A DNA stretch of 64,000 nt from positions 1 to 64,000 of the forward strand of contig CACBBD010000007.1 of assembly GCA_902537425.1 (NCBI GenBank), in the 5' to 3' direction. Below are positions 48,636 to 58,771 of the stretch, one piece after another (position 1 is the first letter of the stretch; each line of letters begins with the position of its first letter). The position numbers and the translations under genes were made by a program. The notes below the pieces were generated by a model, which saw only the letters and a program-made list of their open reading frames with translations, was not told where the DNA came from and did no database searches. This stretch comes from an uncultured SAR86 cluster bacterium (GTDB lineage Bacteria > Pseudomonadota > Gammaproteobacteria > Magnimaribacterales > Magnimaribacteraceae).

Positions 48636-49829
48636 TTAATCAGGGATAGACTCAAATAAGCCTGTAGCCCCCATTCCACCGCCAACGCACATAGTGACAA
48701 TTCCATACTTGCCACCTCTGCGTTTCAGTTCTCTTGCTAAGTGTCCCACCTGCCTAGAGCCTGTCATGCCAAATGGATGTCCTATAGCAATAGAGCCGCC
48801 ATTAACATTAAGTTTTTCGGTGGGTAGATTTAGTTGGTCTCTGATGTATACAACCTGGGAAGCAAATGCTTCGTTGAGTTCCCATAGGTCAATATCATCA
48901 ATTGTTAGTCCTGCAGAATCGAGTAATTTAGGGATAGAGAATACTGGCCCTATTCCCATCTCATCTGGTTGGCAACCTACTGTAGTAAATCCTCTGAAAT
49001 AAGCTAAAGGCTTAAGACCCAATTCATTGGCTTTTTCTTCACTCATTATTAATGTTACTGAAGCTCCATCAGATAATTGAGAAGAATTTCCTGCAGTTAC
49101 AGACCCACCCTCAGGATTAAAAACAGGATTTAAACTTGAAAGGCCTTCAAGAGTTGTTTCTGGTCTATTGCAATCATCTCTATCAACAGTTACATCAACC
49201 TCTTTCTCTGCTCCAGTCTCTTTATTCTTTAGGATCATCGTAGTATCCATAGGAATAATTTCGTCATCGTATAGTCCAGCATCTTGGGCTGCTGCACATC
49301 TTTGTTGACTAGACAGAGCATACTCATCTTGTGCTTCTCTAGAGACACTATATCTGTCTGCCACGGCTTCTGCCGTTGTGCCCATAGCGTGATAAATACC
49401 CGGAACTTCTTCAGCCAGTTTTTCGTTTACATACATATGCATATTACCTTTGCCTTGAGTAGTGCTTATTGACTCTACTCCACCAGCTATTATGCAATCA
49501 TAGAAACCGCTTTGGATTTGAGTTGCCGCCATAGCTATTGAATTTAAACCTGAAGAACAATAACGATTAATAGTTACTCCACCAGTTTCAATAGGAAGGT
49601 TTGAAAGTACAGCAACATTTCTAGCTATATTATGACCTTGCGCTCCCTCTGGACTACCACAACCTAAAATGATGTCTTCAACCATTGAAGCTTCAACCTT
49701 AGGATTCCTTTCTAAAAGTGCATTCACAATATGAGCTGTCATATTATCTGCACGAGTGTTATTAAAACCACCACGAAATGACTTCGCAAGTCCTGTTCTA
49801 ACACTATCAACAATTACTGCATTACGCAT
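48636..49829 (-). CDS. Acetyl-CoA acetyltransferase / thiolase family
   Basis: TINRYCSSGLNSIAMAATQI (nucleophile Cys); NVNGGSIAIGHPFGMTGSRQVGHL; VTMCVGGGMGATGLFE. Confidence 0.94.
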   Translation of the reverse strand: MRNAVIVDSVRTGLAKSFRGGFNNTRADNMTAHIVNALLERNPKVEASMVEDIILGCGSPEGAQGHNIARNVAVLSNLPIETGGVTINRYCSSGLNSIAMAATQIQSGFYDCIIAGGVESISTTQGKGNMHMYVNEKLAEEVPGIYHAMGTTAEAVADRYSVSREAQDEYALSSQQRCAAAQDAGLYDDEIIPMDTTMILKNKETGAEKEVDVTVDRDDCNRPETTLEGLSSLNPVFNPEGGSVTAGNSSQLSDGASVTLIMSEEKANELGLKPLAYFRGFTTVGCQPDEMGIGPVFSIPKLLDSAGLTIDDIDLWELNEAFASQVVYIRDQLNLPTEKLNVNGGSIAIGHPFGMTGSRQVGHLARELKRRGGKYGIVTMCVGGGMGATGLFESIPD

Positions 49830-49911
49830 ATATTCTCCTTTTTTATAAAAACCGGGAACATGATGTTAGGTTACTGAAACTCAATAATCAAGTTATATTA
49901 AAACTACCAAA

Positions 49912-50970
49912 CTACATGTTTGTCACGATTATCTCTTCAGAGCCAACAGGCAATATTACTAGGGTTCCATCTTCTACAAGAGTCCACTCTTTTCGTACCT
50001 GATCAACTCCCCTAACAAACATAATTTCTTGAATATAATTTCTTGGTGCCGGTGTTAGATGATAAAAAAATAATTTTTTAACATTGGCTTCATTAGCTAT
50101 CTCCGCTGCTTCTACTAAGGTAGTGTGATAAGTTGTTATGTCATCCAATACTGTTGCCAATAGGTCCGCACCGCGACTCCTTAATGACTCTTCCATAATA
50201 GCCAACATATGATTAGCTTGTGCTTCATGAAACAAAACATCAGCATTCATTGAATTGTCAATGACAGTTTGTGTGTAAGAAGTATCTCCCGAGATTACTA
50301 TTGATCTTCCTTTGTATTCAAATCTAAAGCCTAATGCAGGTTCTATAGGTTCATGAATAACCCTAAATGCTGTTATTTTCAATTCACCATTATCAAATAT
50401 TACTGGGTTATTGAGGTCTATTACTCTTGTGTCAAACCCTGCGAATTGCAAAGGCGCTATTAGGTCACCGTGATGCTCATTACGAAATACATAATCATGC
50501 GCATAAGCCATTTCTATACCTTGAGTAAACTGATCAATGCCTTCAGGACCAAAAACTTTTAACTTTGAGCTGCGTTCACCTACAACCCACGCGTTCTGAT
50601 GGAGGCCAGGCAAGTCAGCAATGTGATCTGAATGTAAATGCGTGATTAAAACTGCCTCGATATCTCTAAAATTTATATTCCAACTCCTAAGGTTGTCGTT
50701 ACTACCATCACCTATATCTACTACAAACAGATCATCTCCAGCGGTAATCAAAATACATGTCTCTGCTCTTCCTGGGCTTGGTAACGGTGATCTTGAACCA
50801 CAAACTGCAGCACTTAAAGCGTCCTCTTTAGGTAAATTATTCGATGCTGAGCCAAGAGCAGTGAATGCCACTACTATTAATCTATCTTGTACTGAAGGTA
50901 ATTGGATAATCACCCAAGAGGTAATTCCAAGAATTAATGAAGCGATTATCACTCTTATTAATAACTTCAT
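49912..50970 (-). CDS. MBL-fold metallo-hydrolase with N-terminal membrane anchor/signal
   Basis: LITHLHSDHIADLPGLHQ (HxHxDH); ISGDTSYTQTVIDNSMNADVLFHEA. Confidence 0.88.
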   Translation of the reverse strand: MKLLIRVIIASLILGITSWVIIQLPSVQDRLIVVAFTALGSASNNLPKEDALSAAVCGSRSPLPSPGRAETCILITAGDDLFVVDIGDGSNDNLRSWNINFRDIEAVLITHLHSDHIADLPGLHQNAWVVGERSSKLKVFGPEGIDQFTQGIEMAYAHDYVFRNEHHGDLIAPLQFAGFDTRVIDLNNPVIFDNGELKITAFRVIHEPIEPALGFRFEYKGRSIVISGDTSYTQTVIDNSMNADVLFHEAQANHMLAIMEESLRSRGADLLATVLDDITTYHTTLVEAAEIANEANVKKLFFYHLTPAPRNYIQEIMFVRGVDQVRKEWTLVEDGTLVILPVGSEEIIVTNM

Positions 50971-50972
50971 AT

Positions 50973-52169
50973 CTACAAGCCTAAAACTGCCTTAGCCATA
51001 ATATTTCTCTGTATCTCATTACTACCACCATAAATAGTTGTTGCTCTAAGATTCTGATATTTGCCAGCTATAGGTCTGTAATCCTCATCACCAATTGGTG
51101 GTTCATTACTTCCATAAGTCGTATCTTGAAAAGGAATTCCATAATACCCTATAACTTCTAGAGTTAGCTCAGATATTTCCTGTTCAAGATCTGTTACTAA
51201 AGTTTTCATCATTGAAGACTCCGGCCCAGGACTATCTCCCTTCCCTAAAGAACTTAATATTCTTAAAGAAGTATATTGGATAGCTTTAGCTTTAATTTCT
51301 AACTCAGTGATTTTAGTTAAGTAAATTTCCAAAAAACTTTCATCTAGATGTTGGGAAGATATTTTTTGGACTAACTTTTTGATAAATTCTATGTCAGATA
51401 AGCTTTTCGAGCCACCTACCCCACCGCTTCTCTCAAACTCTAATAAATATTTTGCAACTGCCCAACCTTCGTTTTCTTTTCCTATCCTGTCTTTGACAGG
51501 AGCTTCAGCATCTGTAAAAACGACCTGATTGAAATCATGATCCTTAGCCATAGTTAAGAGAGGTTCAACTTTGACTCCCGGCTGATGCATATCCATCATC
51601 AAAAATGTAATTCCTTCTTGATTTTTCCCTGAATTATCAGTCCTAACCAGACAAAATATCTTGTTTGCAAGGTGAGCATGAGTAGTCCATATTTTTGTTC
51701 CGTTAATGATGTACTTGTCACCTTGTCTGACTGCTTTACATTGCAAGCTAGCGAGATCTGAACCTGCACCTGGCTCGCTATAACCCTGACACCAGTAATC
51801 ATCTCCATTAATAATTCTGGGAATATAGTAGTCTTTTTGCTCTTTAGTTCCTCGTCCTAATAGTAGTGGTCCAATCATTGCTAAGCCCATTGGTATCAAA
51901 TTGGGAGCCCCTGCTTTTGCACATTCCGATGAAAAAATATATTTTTGAGCTTGAGTCCAATTGGTGCCTCCATATTCTTCCGGCCAAGATGGAACAAGCC
52001 ATCCTTTTTTAGCGAGTATTGCTTGCCATTCCATAGCAACTTCCTTTTCAGTAAAAACTGCAGATGTCTTTCTGGACGTAGTAACTAATTCAGGCTTAAG
52101 CTCTTTACGGAGGAAATCTTTAACTTCCTCTTGAAATGATAGTTCTTCTTCTGAAAAATTGAGATTCAT
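50973..52169 (-). CDS. Acyl-CoA dehydrogenase family protein
   Basis: WCQGYSEPGAGSDLASLQCKAV; GTKIWTTHAHLAN; TTIYGGSNEIQRNIMAKAVLGL. Confidence 0.93.
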   Translation of the reverse strand: MNLNFSEEELSFQEEVKDFLRKELKPELVTTSRKTSAVFTEKEVAMEWQAILAKKGWLVPSWPEEYGGTNWTQAQKYIFSSECAKAGAPNLIPMGLAMIGPLLLGRGTKEQKDYYIPRIINGDDYWCQGYSEPGAGSDLASLQCKAVRQGDKYIINGTKIWTTHAHLANKIFCLVRTDNSGKNQEGITFLMMDMHQPGVKVEPLLTMAKDHDFNQVVFTDAEAPVKDRIGKENEGWAVAKYLLEFERSGGVGGSKSLSDIEFIKKLVQKISSQHLDESFLEIYLTKITELEIKAKAIQYTSLRILSSLGKGDSPGPESSMMKTLVTDLEQEISELTLEVIGYYGIPFQDTTYGSNEPPIGDEDYRPIAGKYQNLRATTIYGGSNEIQRNIMAKAVLGL

Positions 52170-52182
52170 TCTTTACCTTACA

Positions 52183-53730
52183 TTAAATTATAACTTCTAT
52201 TAAGCTTGGTCCTTCAGAATTTAAGCCCTCTGAAAATGCCTTTGAAAATTGTTCCACAGTGGTCGTACGAACTGCAGGAACACCCATAGATTTGGATAAA
52301 GAAACCCAATTAATTTCTGGATTATCAAGAGAGAACATTGATTTTGCCCTATCGCCTGTTTCTAATGCACCTACTCTTTCTAACTCAACCTGAAGAATTG
52401 CGTAAGCTTTATTTGAAAAAATAACATTTGTAATATTTAGTCCTTCTCTTGCTTGCGTCCATAGAGACTGAACTGTATACATTGCTCCTCCATCGCCATG
52501 GAGACAAATGACAGGCCTCTCAGGAACAGCGATTGCTGCGCCGGTTGCCAAGGGAAGTCCTTGCCCTATTGATCCTCCAGTTAAAGCCAACCAATCAAGT
52601 GGCTTCGAATTCCAGGCATGTGGAGTAACAAAAAATCCAGATGTCGCTGCTTCGTCACAAACAACGACATCTTCTGGAAGTAAGCTCGCAAATAAAGGGC
52701 CAAGGTTTGATGCATTCAGCTCACCATTTGATGGTGCATCTATATTTCCGTCAGGAATTAATGATTTATCAATCTTATCAGTCTTTAACATTTCACTTAA
52801 TTGATAAAGTGCGGATTTTCCATCTTGATAAGGCGTCGCTAATTCTATAAGTTCAGCATTCTCTGGAGACAGATAGCTTTTCTTTCCTGGGTAAGCAAAA
52901 AAAGATACTGGTGGCTTAGTTCCTATAAAAACAATAGATTCAACACCTCTTAAATGTTCCTCAGCCATTTCAGCAAAATAAGGAATTGGCTCTACCTTAG
53001 TCAATCCGGTTCCTCTCCTGTGTCTTATAACGAAAGTATCTGTAGCTAAACGACATCCAGTTTTTGTAGCAATTTTTCCAGCTAAAGTTACAGATTCCTC
53101 ATCTAGACAATCTCCTCCTATAAACAACATGGTGTTTTTTTCTGAAGACAAAACATTATAAGCATCGGTAAGAAGAGAATTATCTATATCTAAAGGGCCT
53201 TCGCTAACAAGTTCTTTACCTAATTTCTCAGTCTCGCCCCAAGCTGAATCGGCTGGCACAAGCATAGTTGCGATTTGACCTGGATATTTATGAGCAGCCT
53301 GCCAGGCTTGCGCTCCAAGATCTGATAAGTCATCTGGAGACTTACTTCTACCTACCCAATCTGAACTGGCTTTAGCAAGACCATCTAGATCGGAGGTCAA
53401 AGGTGCATCATATTTAAGGTGATAGGTAGCATGATCTCCAACAATATTTAACATAGGGGTTCTGGCTTTCTTTGCATTGTGAATATTTGCAAAAGCATTT
53501 CCTAATCCGGGGCCTAAATGTAGTAAATTTGCAGCTGCCTTACCCGACATCCTTGCATAGCCATCCGCAGCACCTGAAACAACACCTTCAAAAAGACCTA
53601 AAACTGGTCTTATTTCTGGATGATGGTCTATCGCAGCAACTAAGTGCATCTCTGAAGTGCCTGGATTAGCAAAGACAACCTCGAGCCCATTAGCAATTAA
53701 AGTCTTCAATAAAGCATCTGCCGAATTCAT
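52183..53730 (-). CDS. Thiamine-pyrophosphate-dependent enzyme (acetolactate synthase large subunit / benzoylformate decarboxylase-like)
   Basis: FANPGTSEMHLVAAID...LFEGVVSGAADGYARM; CLHGDGGAMYTVQSLWTQAREGLNITNVIFSNKAYAI TPP motif; no small subunit nearby. Confidence 0.85.
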   Translation of the reverse strand: MNSADALLKTLIANGLEVVFANPGTSEMHLVAAIDHHPEIRPVLGLFEGVVSGAADGYARMSGKAAANLLHLGPGLGNAFANIHNAKKARTPMLNIVGDHATYHLKYDAPLTSDLDGLAKASSDWVGRSKSPDDLSDLGAQAWQAAHKYPGQIATMLVPADSAWGETEKLGKELVSEGPLDIDNSLLTDAYNVLSSEKNTMLFIGGDCLDEESVTLAGKIATKTGCRLATDTFVIRHRRGTGLTKVEPIPYFAEMAEEHLRGVESIVFIGTKPPVSFFAYPGKKSYLSPENAELIELATPYQDGKSALYQLSEMLKTDKIDKSLIPDGNIDAPSNGELNASNLGPLFASLLPEDVVVCDEAATSGFFVTPHAWNSKPLDWLALTGGSIGQGLPLATGAAIAVPERPVICLHGDGGAMYTVQSLWTQAREGLNITNVIFSNKAYAILQVELERVGALETGDRAKSMFSLDNPEINWVSLSKSMGVPAVRTTTVEQFSKAFSEGLNSEGPSLIEVII

Positions 53731-53735
53731 AATCT

Positions 53736-54731
53736 TTAAATATTAACTATCCTCGTACCGATATTCCCACCAGCTAACAAATCTACGAAACCTTGCGGGG
53801 CTTTTTCTAAGCCTTCAAGCTCATCAGTAAGTACTTTGAGTTGACCCGAATCAATCCATCCAATCAAATCATTCGTGGCTTCTTCGTATTTATCTGCAAA
53901 ATCGAATACGAGAAATCCTTGCATTCTGATACTTTTATTTACCAGTAGCCCAGGTATCCCTCTTGGTCCCGGTTCTGGAGTACTAGTGTCATATTGCGAA
54001 ACGACTCCACAGCAAGCTATTCTGCCACCCGAATTTAACCTAAATAATGCCGAACCTAAAATCATGCCACCAGTATTATCAAAATAAACATCTACTCCGT
54101 TAGGAGTTGCTTCCTTTAAATTTTGTCTGAAATTAGCGTCTTTATAATTTATAGCAGCATCAAAACCTAAATCATTAATAAGTTTTTCACATTTATCATC
54201 ACTTCCACAAACTCCAATGACACTGCAGCCTTTGATCTTGGCAATTTGTCCCACCATATGTCCAACAGATCCTGCGGCTGCCGAGATCATAACAGTCTCC
54301 CCTTCTTGTGGCTGTCCGATTTCAAGAAGACCGAAGTATGCAGTCAATCCATTGATACCTAAAGGGCCCAAATATAAAGAAGGTGCGACAGTATCTCTAA
54401 GAAGAGTCAAAGACTGAATATTTTGGGCCGAATACTCTTGCCAACCTGTTTGAGTAAGTACATTTTTACCGATTGGATATTCTTCTGAATTACTCTTTAC
54501 AATTTCTCCAATGCCTGTGCAGTTCATAACAATTCCTGTAGTCGGGGCTCCTGCGTAACTAGCGCTACCTTGGAGACCTGCACGAGTGCCAGCAGTTATC
54601 GCAAAAGATATTGTTTTAACTAAAACCTGATCAGAAGAAATTTCGGGTATTTCAGACTCAACTAGCCTGTAATTACTCTCAGTCAATTTACCTTCAGGAA
54701 GACTATTGATAATTACTTGTTTATTTTTCAT
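53736..54731 (-). CDS. NADP-dependent oxidoreductase (MDR family, CurA/LTB4 12-hydroxydehydrogenase-like)
   Basis: VMISAAAGSVGHMVGQIAKIKGCSVIGVCGSDDKC; YFDNTGGMILGSAL. Confidence 0.88.
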   Translation of the reverse strand: MKNKQVIINSLPEGKLTESNYRLVESEIPEISSDQVLVKTISFAITAGTRAGLQGSASYAGAPTTGIVMNCTGIGEIVKSNSEEYPIGKNVLTQTGWQEYSAQNIQSLTLLRDTVAPSLYLGPLGINGLTAYFGLLEIGQPQEGETVMISAAAGSVGHMVGQIAKIKGCSVIGVCGSDDKCEKLINDLGFDAAINYKDANFRQNLKEATPNGVDVYFDNTGGMILGSALFRLNSGGRIACCGVVSQYDTSTPEPGPRGIPGLLVNKSIRMQGFLVFDFADKYEEATNDLIGWIDSGQLKVLTDELEGLEKAPQGFVDLLAGGNIGTRIVNI

Positions 54732-54798
54732 ATGTTCAAGTTACCTTATTTTGTTTATATTTAAAACCTTACTAATGACATAAGATATGTTGTAAAAC

Positions 54799-55224
54799 TT
54801 GGAGAAGTTTATGGAAGTCAAAAATGCAGTTATGCCCAATGAAGAACAACTTAAAGGGTTCAATGATCAAGAAGAAGATAAACCAATTTTTATGGTGAAT
54901 CTTCTTAAATTTAAAGAAAAGGCGCAATATCCAGATAAAAGAGAAACAGACCTTTCAGGTGAAGAGGCATATGCCATTTATGGCGAGGAAGTTGTTGGGC
55001 ACTTAGCTAAAGTTGGCGGGAAACCAATTTTTGGAGGTAATGTTGATAGACTTATGCTAGGCGAAGTTGAAGATTTATGGGACAAAGTAGCCATAGCTAT
55101 GTACCCATCCAGAAAGGCTATGCTAGAAATGATTTCAGATCCTGATTACATACAAAGTGCACAGCACAGAGTGGCAGGCCTGGAAGGACAGTTAAATATC
55201 GAAACTTCTGTAGAAGATATGTAA
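54799..55224 (+). CDS. DUF1330-like protein
   Basis: MVNLLKFKEKAQYPD...SGEEAYAIYGEEVVGHLAKVGGKPIFGG; DYIQSAQHRVAGLEGQLNIET. Confidence 0.75.
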   Translation: MEKFMEVKNAVMPNEEQLKGFNDQEEDKPIFMVNLLKFKEKAQYPDKRETDLSGEEAYAIYGEEVVGHLAKVGGKPIFGGNVDRLMLGEVEDLWDKVAIAMYPSRKAMLEMISDPDYIQSAQHRVAGLEGQLNIETSVEDM

Positions 55225-55235
55225 GGAATCTTAAG

Positions 55236-56300
55236 GTGTTGTCTAAAGAAAAGGTTATCCTTATAGGTGCTCCACCATCTCCTTATACAAGGAAGATGCT
55301 TGCACTATTAAGATATAGACACATTCCTTATGAAATGATCTGGGGTAACCCTGGAGAACTTCTAGAAAGCGGCGGCGCATTCGAGGAACTTGGCATAGAC
55401 CCTCCCAAGCCTGTTCTTCTTCCCACTTTCCTCATGAGAGATGAAAAGGGTCATCTTCAGACTGTCACTGACTCAACTCCTATTATCAGAAGACTTGAAA
55501 AAGAATTTGAAGGCAGGAGTGTTATACCGGAAGATCCCGCTCTTTGTTTTCTAAATTATCTACTAGAGGATTTTGGAGATGAGTGGGTAACCAAATACAT
55601 GTTTCATTACCGTTGGCATTTCGACGAGGATGCTGATAATGCTTCATCTATCCTGCCATTGAATCATAAAGTAGATCTCAAAGAAGATCTTTGGAAAATC
55701 TTTAAGGAAGGAATCGGTTCAAGACAAATAGAAAGGCTTTGGGTAGTGGGCTCAAATGATATAACTGCCCCAATCATAGAGAGCAGTTACAAACGGTTTC
55801 TAGGTATCATGGAGAATCACTTGAGTAATTTACCTTTTCTATTTGGACAAAGGCCAAGCTCAGCAGACTTTGCAGTATATGGTCAACTCACTCAGTTAAT
55901 TGGCTTAGATCCAACTTCTAGAAAAATTGCACACGAAGAATCTCTGAGAACTGTAGCGTGGATAAATAGCATGGAAGATCTATCAGGAATAAATCTAGAA
56001 AAAAATACATGGGAGACTTTTGACTCACTTCCAGAAAGTATGTTGTCTTTATTAAAAGAAATAGGACATGTATATGTGCCTGCACTTTTAGCAAATAATG
56101 AGGCTTTAAAAAATGGTAATGAGACTTGGGAAACAGAAATAGACGGATCTGTCTGGAGTCAAAAAACTTTTAATTATCAAGGCAAGTGTCTCCAATGGAT
56201 CAACCAAGAATTTTATTCTTTAACTGAGATTGATCAAAAAAGATTACTAGATCTATTTGAGGGAACAGGCTGTGAAAATTTATTATTGAAAGAAAAATAA
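55236..56300 (+). CDS. Glutathione S-transferase family protein with C-terminal extension
   Basis: VILIGAPPSPYTRKMLALLRYRHIPYEMI N-terminal GST thioredoxin fold; LPFLFGQRPSSADFAVYGQL C-terminal GST helix motif; ~100 aa beyond. Confidence 0.8.
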   Translation: MLSKEKVILIGAPPSPYTRKMLALLRYRHIPYEMIWGNPGELLESGGAFEELGIDPPKPVLLPTFLMRDEKGHLQTVTDSTPIIRRLEKEFEGRSVIPEDPALCFLNYLLEDFGDEWVTKYMFHYRWHFDEDADNASSILPLNHKVDLKEDLWKIFKEGIGSRQIERLWVVGSNDITAPIIESSYKRFLGIMENHLSNLPFLFGQRPSSADFAVYGQLTQLIGLDPTSRKIAHEESLRTVAWINSMEDLSGINLEKNTWETFDSLPESMLSLLKEIGHVYVPALLANNEALKNGNETWETEIDGSVWSQKTFNYQGKCLQWINQEFYSLTEIDQKRLLDLFEGTGCENLLLKEK

Positions 56301-56302
56301 AT

Positions 56303-57367
56303 ATGAAAATATTAAGAACTCCCGATGAGAGATTTGAAAAGATAACTGATTTTCCATACAAACCCCATTACACAGATATAAAAACTAACGATGGTTCAGA
56401 TCTGCGAATACATCATATAGATGAAGGACCAAGAGATGGACCTATTTTGTTGGCGATGCATGGTCAACCAGTTTGGTGCTACCTTTACTCGAAGATGATA
56501 CCTTTCTTAACGGAAGCAGGAATAAGAGTTATCGCACCTGATTTACCAGGTTATGGAAAATCTGATAAACCTGCCGCTAGAGAAGACTACAGTTACCAAA
56601 ATCAAGTTGATTGGATGGTGGATTGGCTGAAAGCGAATGATTTTCAAAACCTAACTTTTTTTGGTCAAGACTGGGGAGGCTTGATTGGCCTAAGGATAGT
56701 TGCTCGTGAACCTGATAGATTCTTGAAAGTCTCGATGGGTAATACTGGGCTTCCTTATAATCCTGAAGTATCTGAAGAAGTTATTGAAGAAATAAAAGCC
56801 TTTAGAGAAAGTAATATAAAACTCCACCCCCTCTCTATGTCAAAACAAATACGTCAAATGGATAGTGGCAAAACTCATCCAGGACTCAAATTTATGTACT
56901 GGCAAAAATTTTGTTGGGATACAGAGGATTTACCAATAGGATTTATACAATCGATGCAAATGGATAAAAGATCTTTAGTTGCACTGGCGTTAAATTATAT
57001 TTTTATCTTATTAGGAAAATATAGTGCATCACCTTTCAAGTCTTACATAGCCAAGGCCTACGAAGCACCTTTTCCTGACCCAAGTTATAAAATGGGACCA
57101 AGAGCCATGCCAAGTCATGTACCGACAATTCCTGATGAATCATTAGAGGAGCAAAGAAAAGCGAGAGAGTTTTTCTCTTCATGGGATAAACCTTTTCTTA
57201 GTGTCTTCGCAGGAGATGATCCTGTCACAAATGGAATTGAAAAGGATGTATTGGAAATGTGCCCAAATGCAAAAAGCGCTCCTCAAATTGGAGGTGGTCA
57301 TTTTTATCAATGGACAAGACCAAAAGAACTTTCAGAATTATTAATCAACTTTATTAAGGAAAACTAA
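56303..57367 (+). CDS. Haloalkane dehalogenase-like alpha/beta hydrolase
   Basis: LAMHGQPVWCYLYSKMIP oxyanion motif; FFGQDWGGLIGLRIV nucleophile (Asp-Trp) elbow; IGGGHFYQW catalytic His. Confidence 0.8.
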   Translation: MKILRTPDERFEKITDFPYKPHYTDIKTNDGSDLRIHHIDEGPRDGPILLAMHGQPVWCYLYSKMIPFLTEAGIRVIAPDLPGYGKSDKPAAREDYSYQNQVDWMVDWLKANDFQNLTFFGQDWGGLIGLRIVAREPDRFLKVSMGNTGLPYNPEVSEEVIEEIKAFRESNIKLHPLSMSKQIRQMDSGKTHPGLKFMYWQKFCWDTEDLPIGFIQSMQMDKRSLVALALNYIFILLGKYSASPFKSYIAKAYEAPFPDPSYKMGPRAMPSHVPTIPDESLEEQRKAREFFSSWDKPFLSVFAGDDPVTNGIEKDVLEMCPNAKSAPQIGGGHFYQWTRPKELSELLINFIKEN

Positions 57368-58290
57368 TGAACAGAGTAACGGAACATACGGGGTCAAAAT
57401 ATCCAATAATTCAAGCGCCAATGGGTTGGATTGCAAGAAGTCAATTAGCTTCAGCGGTTTGCAATGCGGGAGGCTTCGGAGTAATTGAAACTTCTTCTGG
57501 TGAAGTTGATAACTGCAAAGCAGAAATAGAAAAAATGTCAGAACTGACTGATCAACCATTTGGAGTCAATCTGCCGCTACTATTCTTAAGAGATGAGAGC
57601 ATGGTAGAGTTTTGTGTTCAACACGGCGTGAAATTTGTAACCACCTCAGCTGGCGATCCCTCTAAATATATAGACATACTCAAATATGCAGGCATCACTG
57701 TTTATCATGCAGTGCCAAGTGTTGAAGGTGCAATAAAAGCAGCAGATTGTGGTGTTGATGGACTTGTGGTGGAAGGAACTGAAGGAGGAGGATTTAAGAG
57801 TCCAGAGGAAGTTGGCCTTTTCGTTTTAATACAAGCCATCAGAAAAAAAATAGATTTGCCAATAATAGCGGCAGGCGGAATTGCAGATGGTGCTGGTATG
57901 GCAGCAGCTTTTGCTGTAGGAGCTGAAGGAATTCAAATGGGAACAAGATTTGTTTCCAGTAAAGAAAGTCCAGTGCATGAGAATTTTAAAAATTATATCT
58001 TTGACTCTTCCCTCAATGGAACTTGGATATTAAATAAAACTTCCAAACCCGTAATTAGAGCACTAAGAACAGAGTTCACGAAAGAGATTTTGGAAGCTGG
58101 AGAAATGGATATGTCAGCAATGGGTAAAATACAAGATCTATATTTTGGTGGTGATATGAACGCAGCACCAGCACTTTCAGGACAATCGGTAGGATTAATA
58201 GACGGCGTAAAGTCAGCTGAAGAAATTATCCAAGATACGATTAAAGAATTTAACCAAACTTGCTCTGAACTAGGAGCATTGAAGCTCTAA
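57367..58290 (+). CDS. Nitronate monooxygenase (2-nitropropane dioxygenase) family
   Basis: YPIIQAPMGWIARSQLASAVCNAGGFGVIE; PIIAAGGIADGAGMAAAFAVGAEGIQMGTRFVSS. Confidence 0.88.
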   Translation: MNRVTEHTGSKYPIIQAPMGWIARSQLASAVCNAGGFGVIETSSGEVDNCKAEIEKMSELTDQPFGVNLPLLFLRDESMVEFCVQHGVKFVTTSAGDPSKYIDILKYAGITVYHAVPSVEGAIKAADCGVDGLVVEGTEGGGFKSPEEVGLFVLIQAIRKKIDLPIIAAGGIADGAGMAAAFAVGAEGIQMGTRFVSSKESPVHENFKNYIFDSSLNGTWILNKTSKPVIRALRTEFTKEILEAGEMDMSAMGKIQDLYFGGDMNAAPALSGQSVGLIDGVKSAEEIIQDTIKEFNQTCSELGALKL

Positions 58291-58292
58291 AT

Positions 58293-58763
58293 ATGTTCAA
58301 CCTTAATCTGCTGCCCTCCCCTGCGGATAATATTTACAGAGGTAATAAGATTGCTCTCTGGTTTTTTATTGCCTTCGTCTGCCTGATGACATGGAGATCA
58401 ATCATCCATATGGTCTTTGAAAAATATGGCATGCACGAAATAGCAAACTTAATAGTTCTATACGGCGATCCAGATCCCATGCCACTTATTTATATGTTTT
58501 TTTCTTTATGGGGTTTTGCTCAACTGATTTTTTGCGGAGTTTGTTGGATAGTTGTATTTAGATACAAATCATTAATTCCTTTGATGTTAGTATTTTGGTT
58601 AATTGAATGGTCCGGAAGAATTTTTTTATATCCACTTATAGGTAGAGCAACCGTAGACAGTGGTATTTATTCAACCGGCAATACACCAGGAGTTGAAGGT
58701 GCTCCCTATGTCACCATTCTGTTGGTGATTTTTTTAATACTTTCACTAAGAGAAAAAAAGTAG
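58293..58763 (+). CDS. Hypothetical multi-TM membrane protein
   Basis: 156 aa, about four hydrophobic helices; co-directional, 2 bp after NMO gene. Confidence 0.7.
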   Translation: MFNLNLLPSPADNIYRGNKIALWFFIAFVCLMTWRSIIHMVFEKYGMHEIANLIVLYGDPDPMPLIYMFFSLWGFAQLIFCGVCWIVVFRYKSLIPLMLVFWLIEWSGRIFLYPLIGRATVDSGIYSTGNTPGVEGAPYVTILLVIFLILSLREKK

Positions 58764-58771
58764 GATAAATT

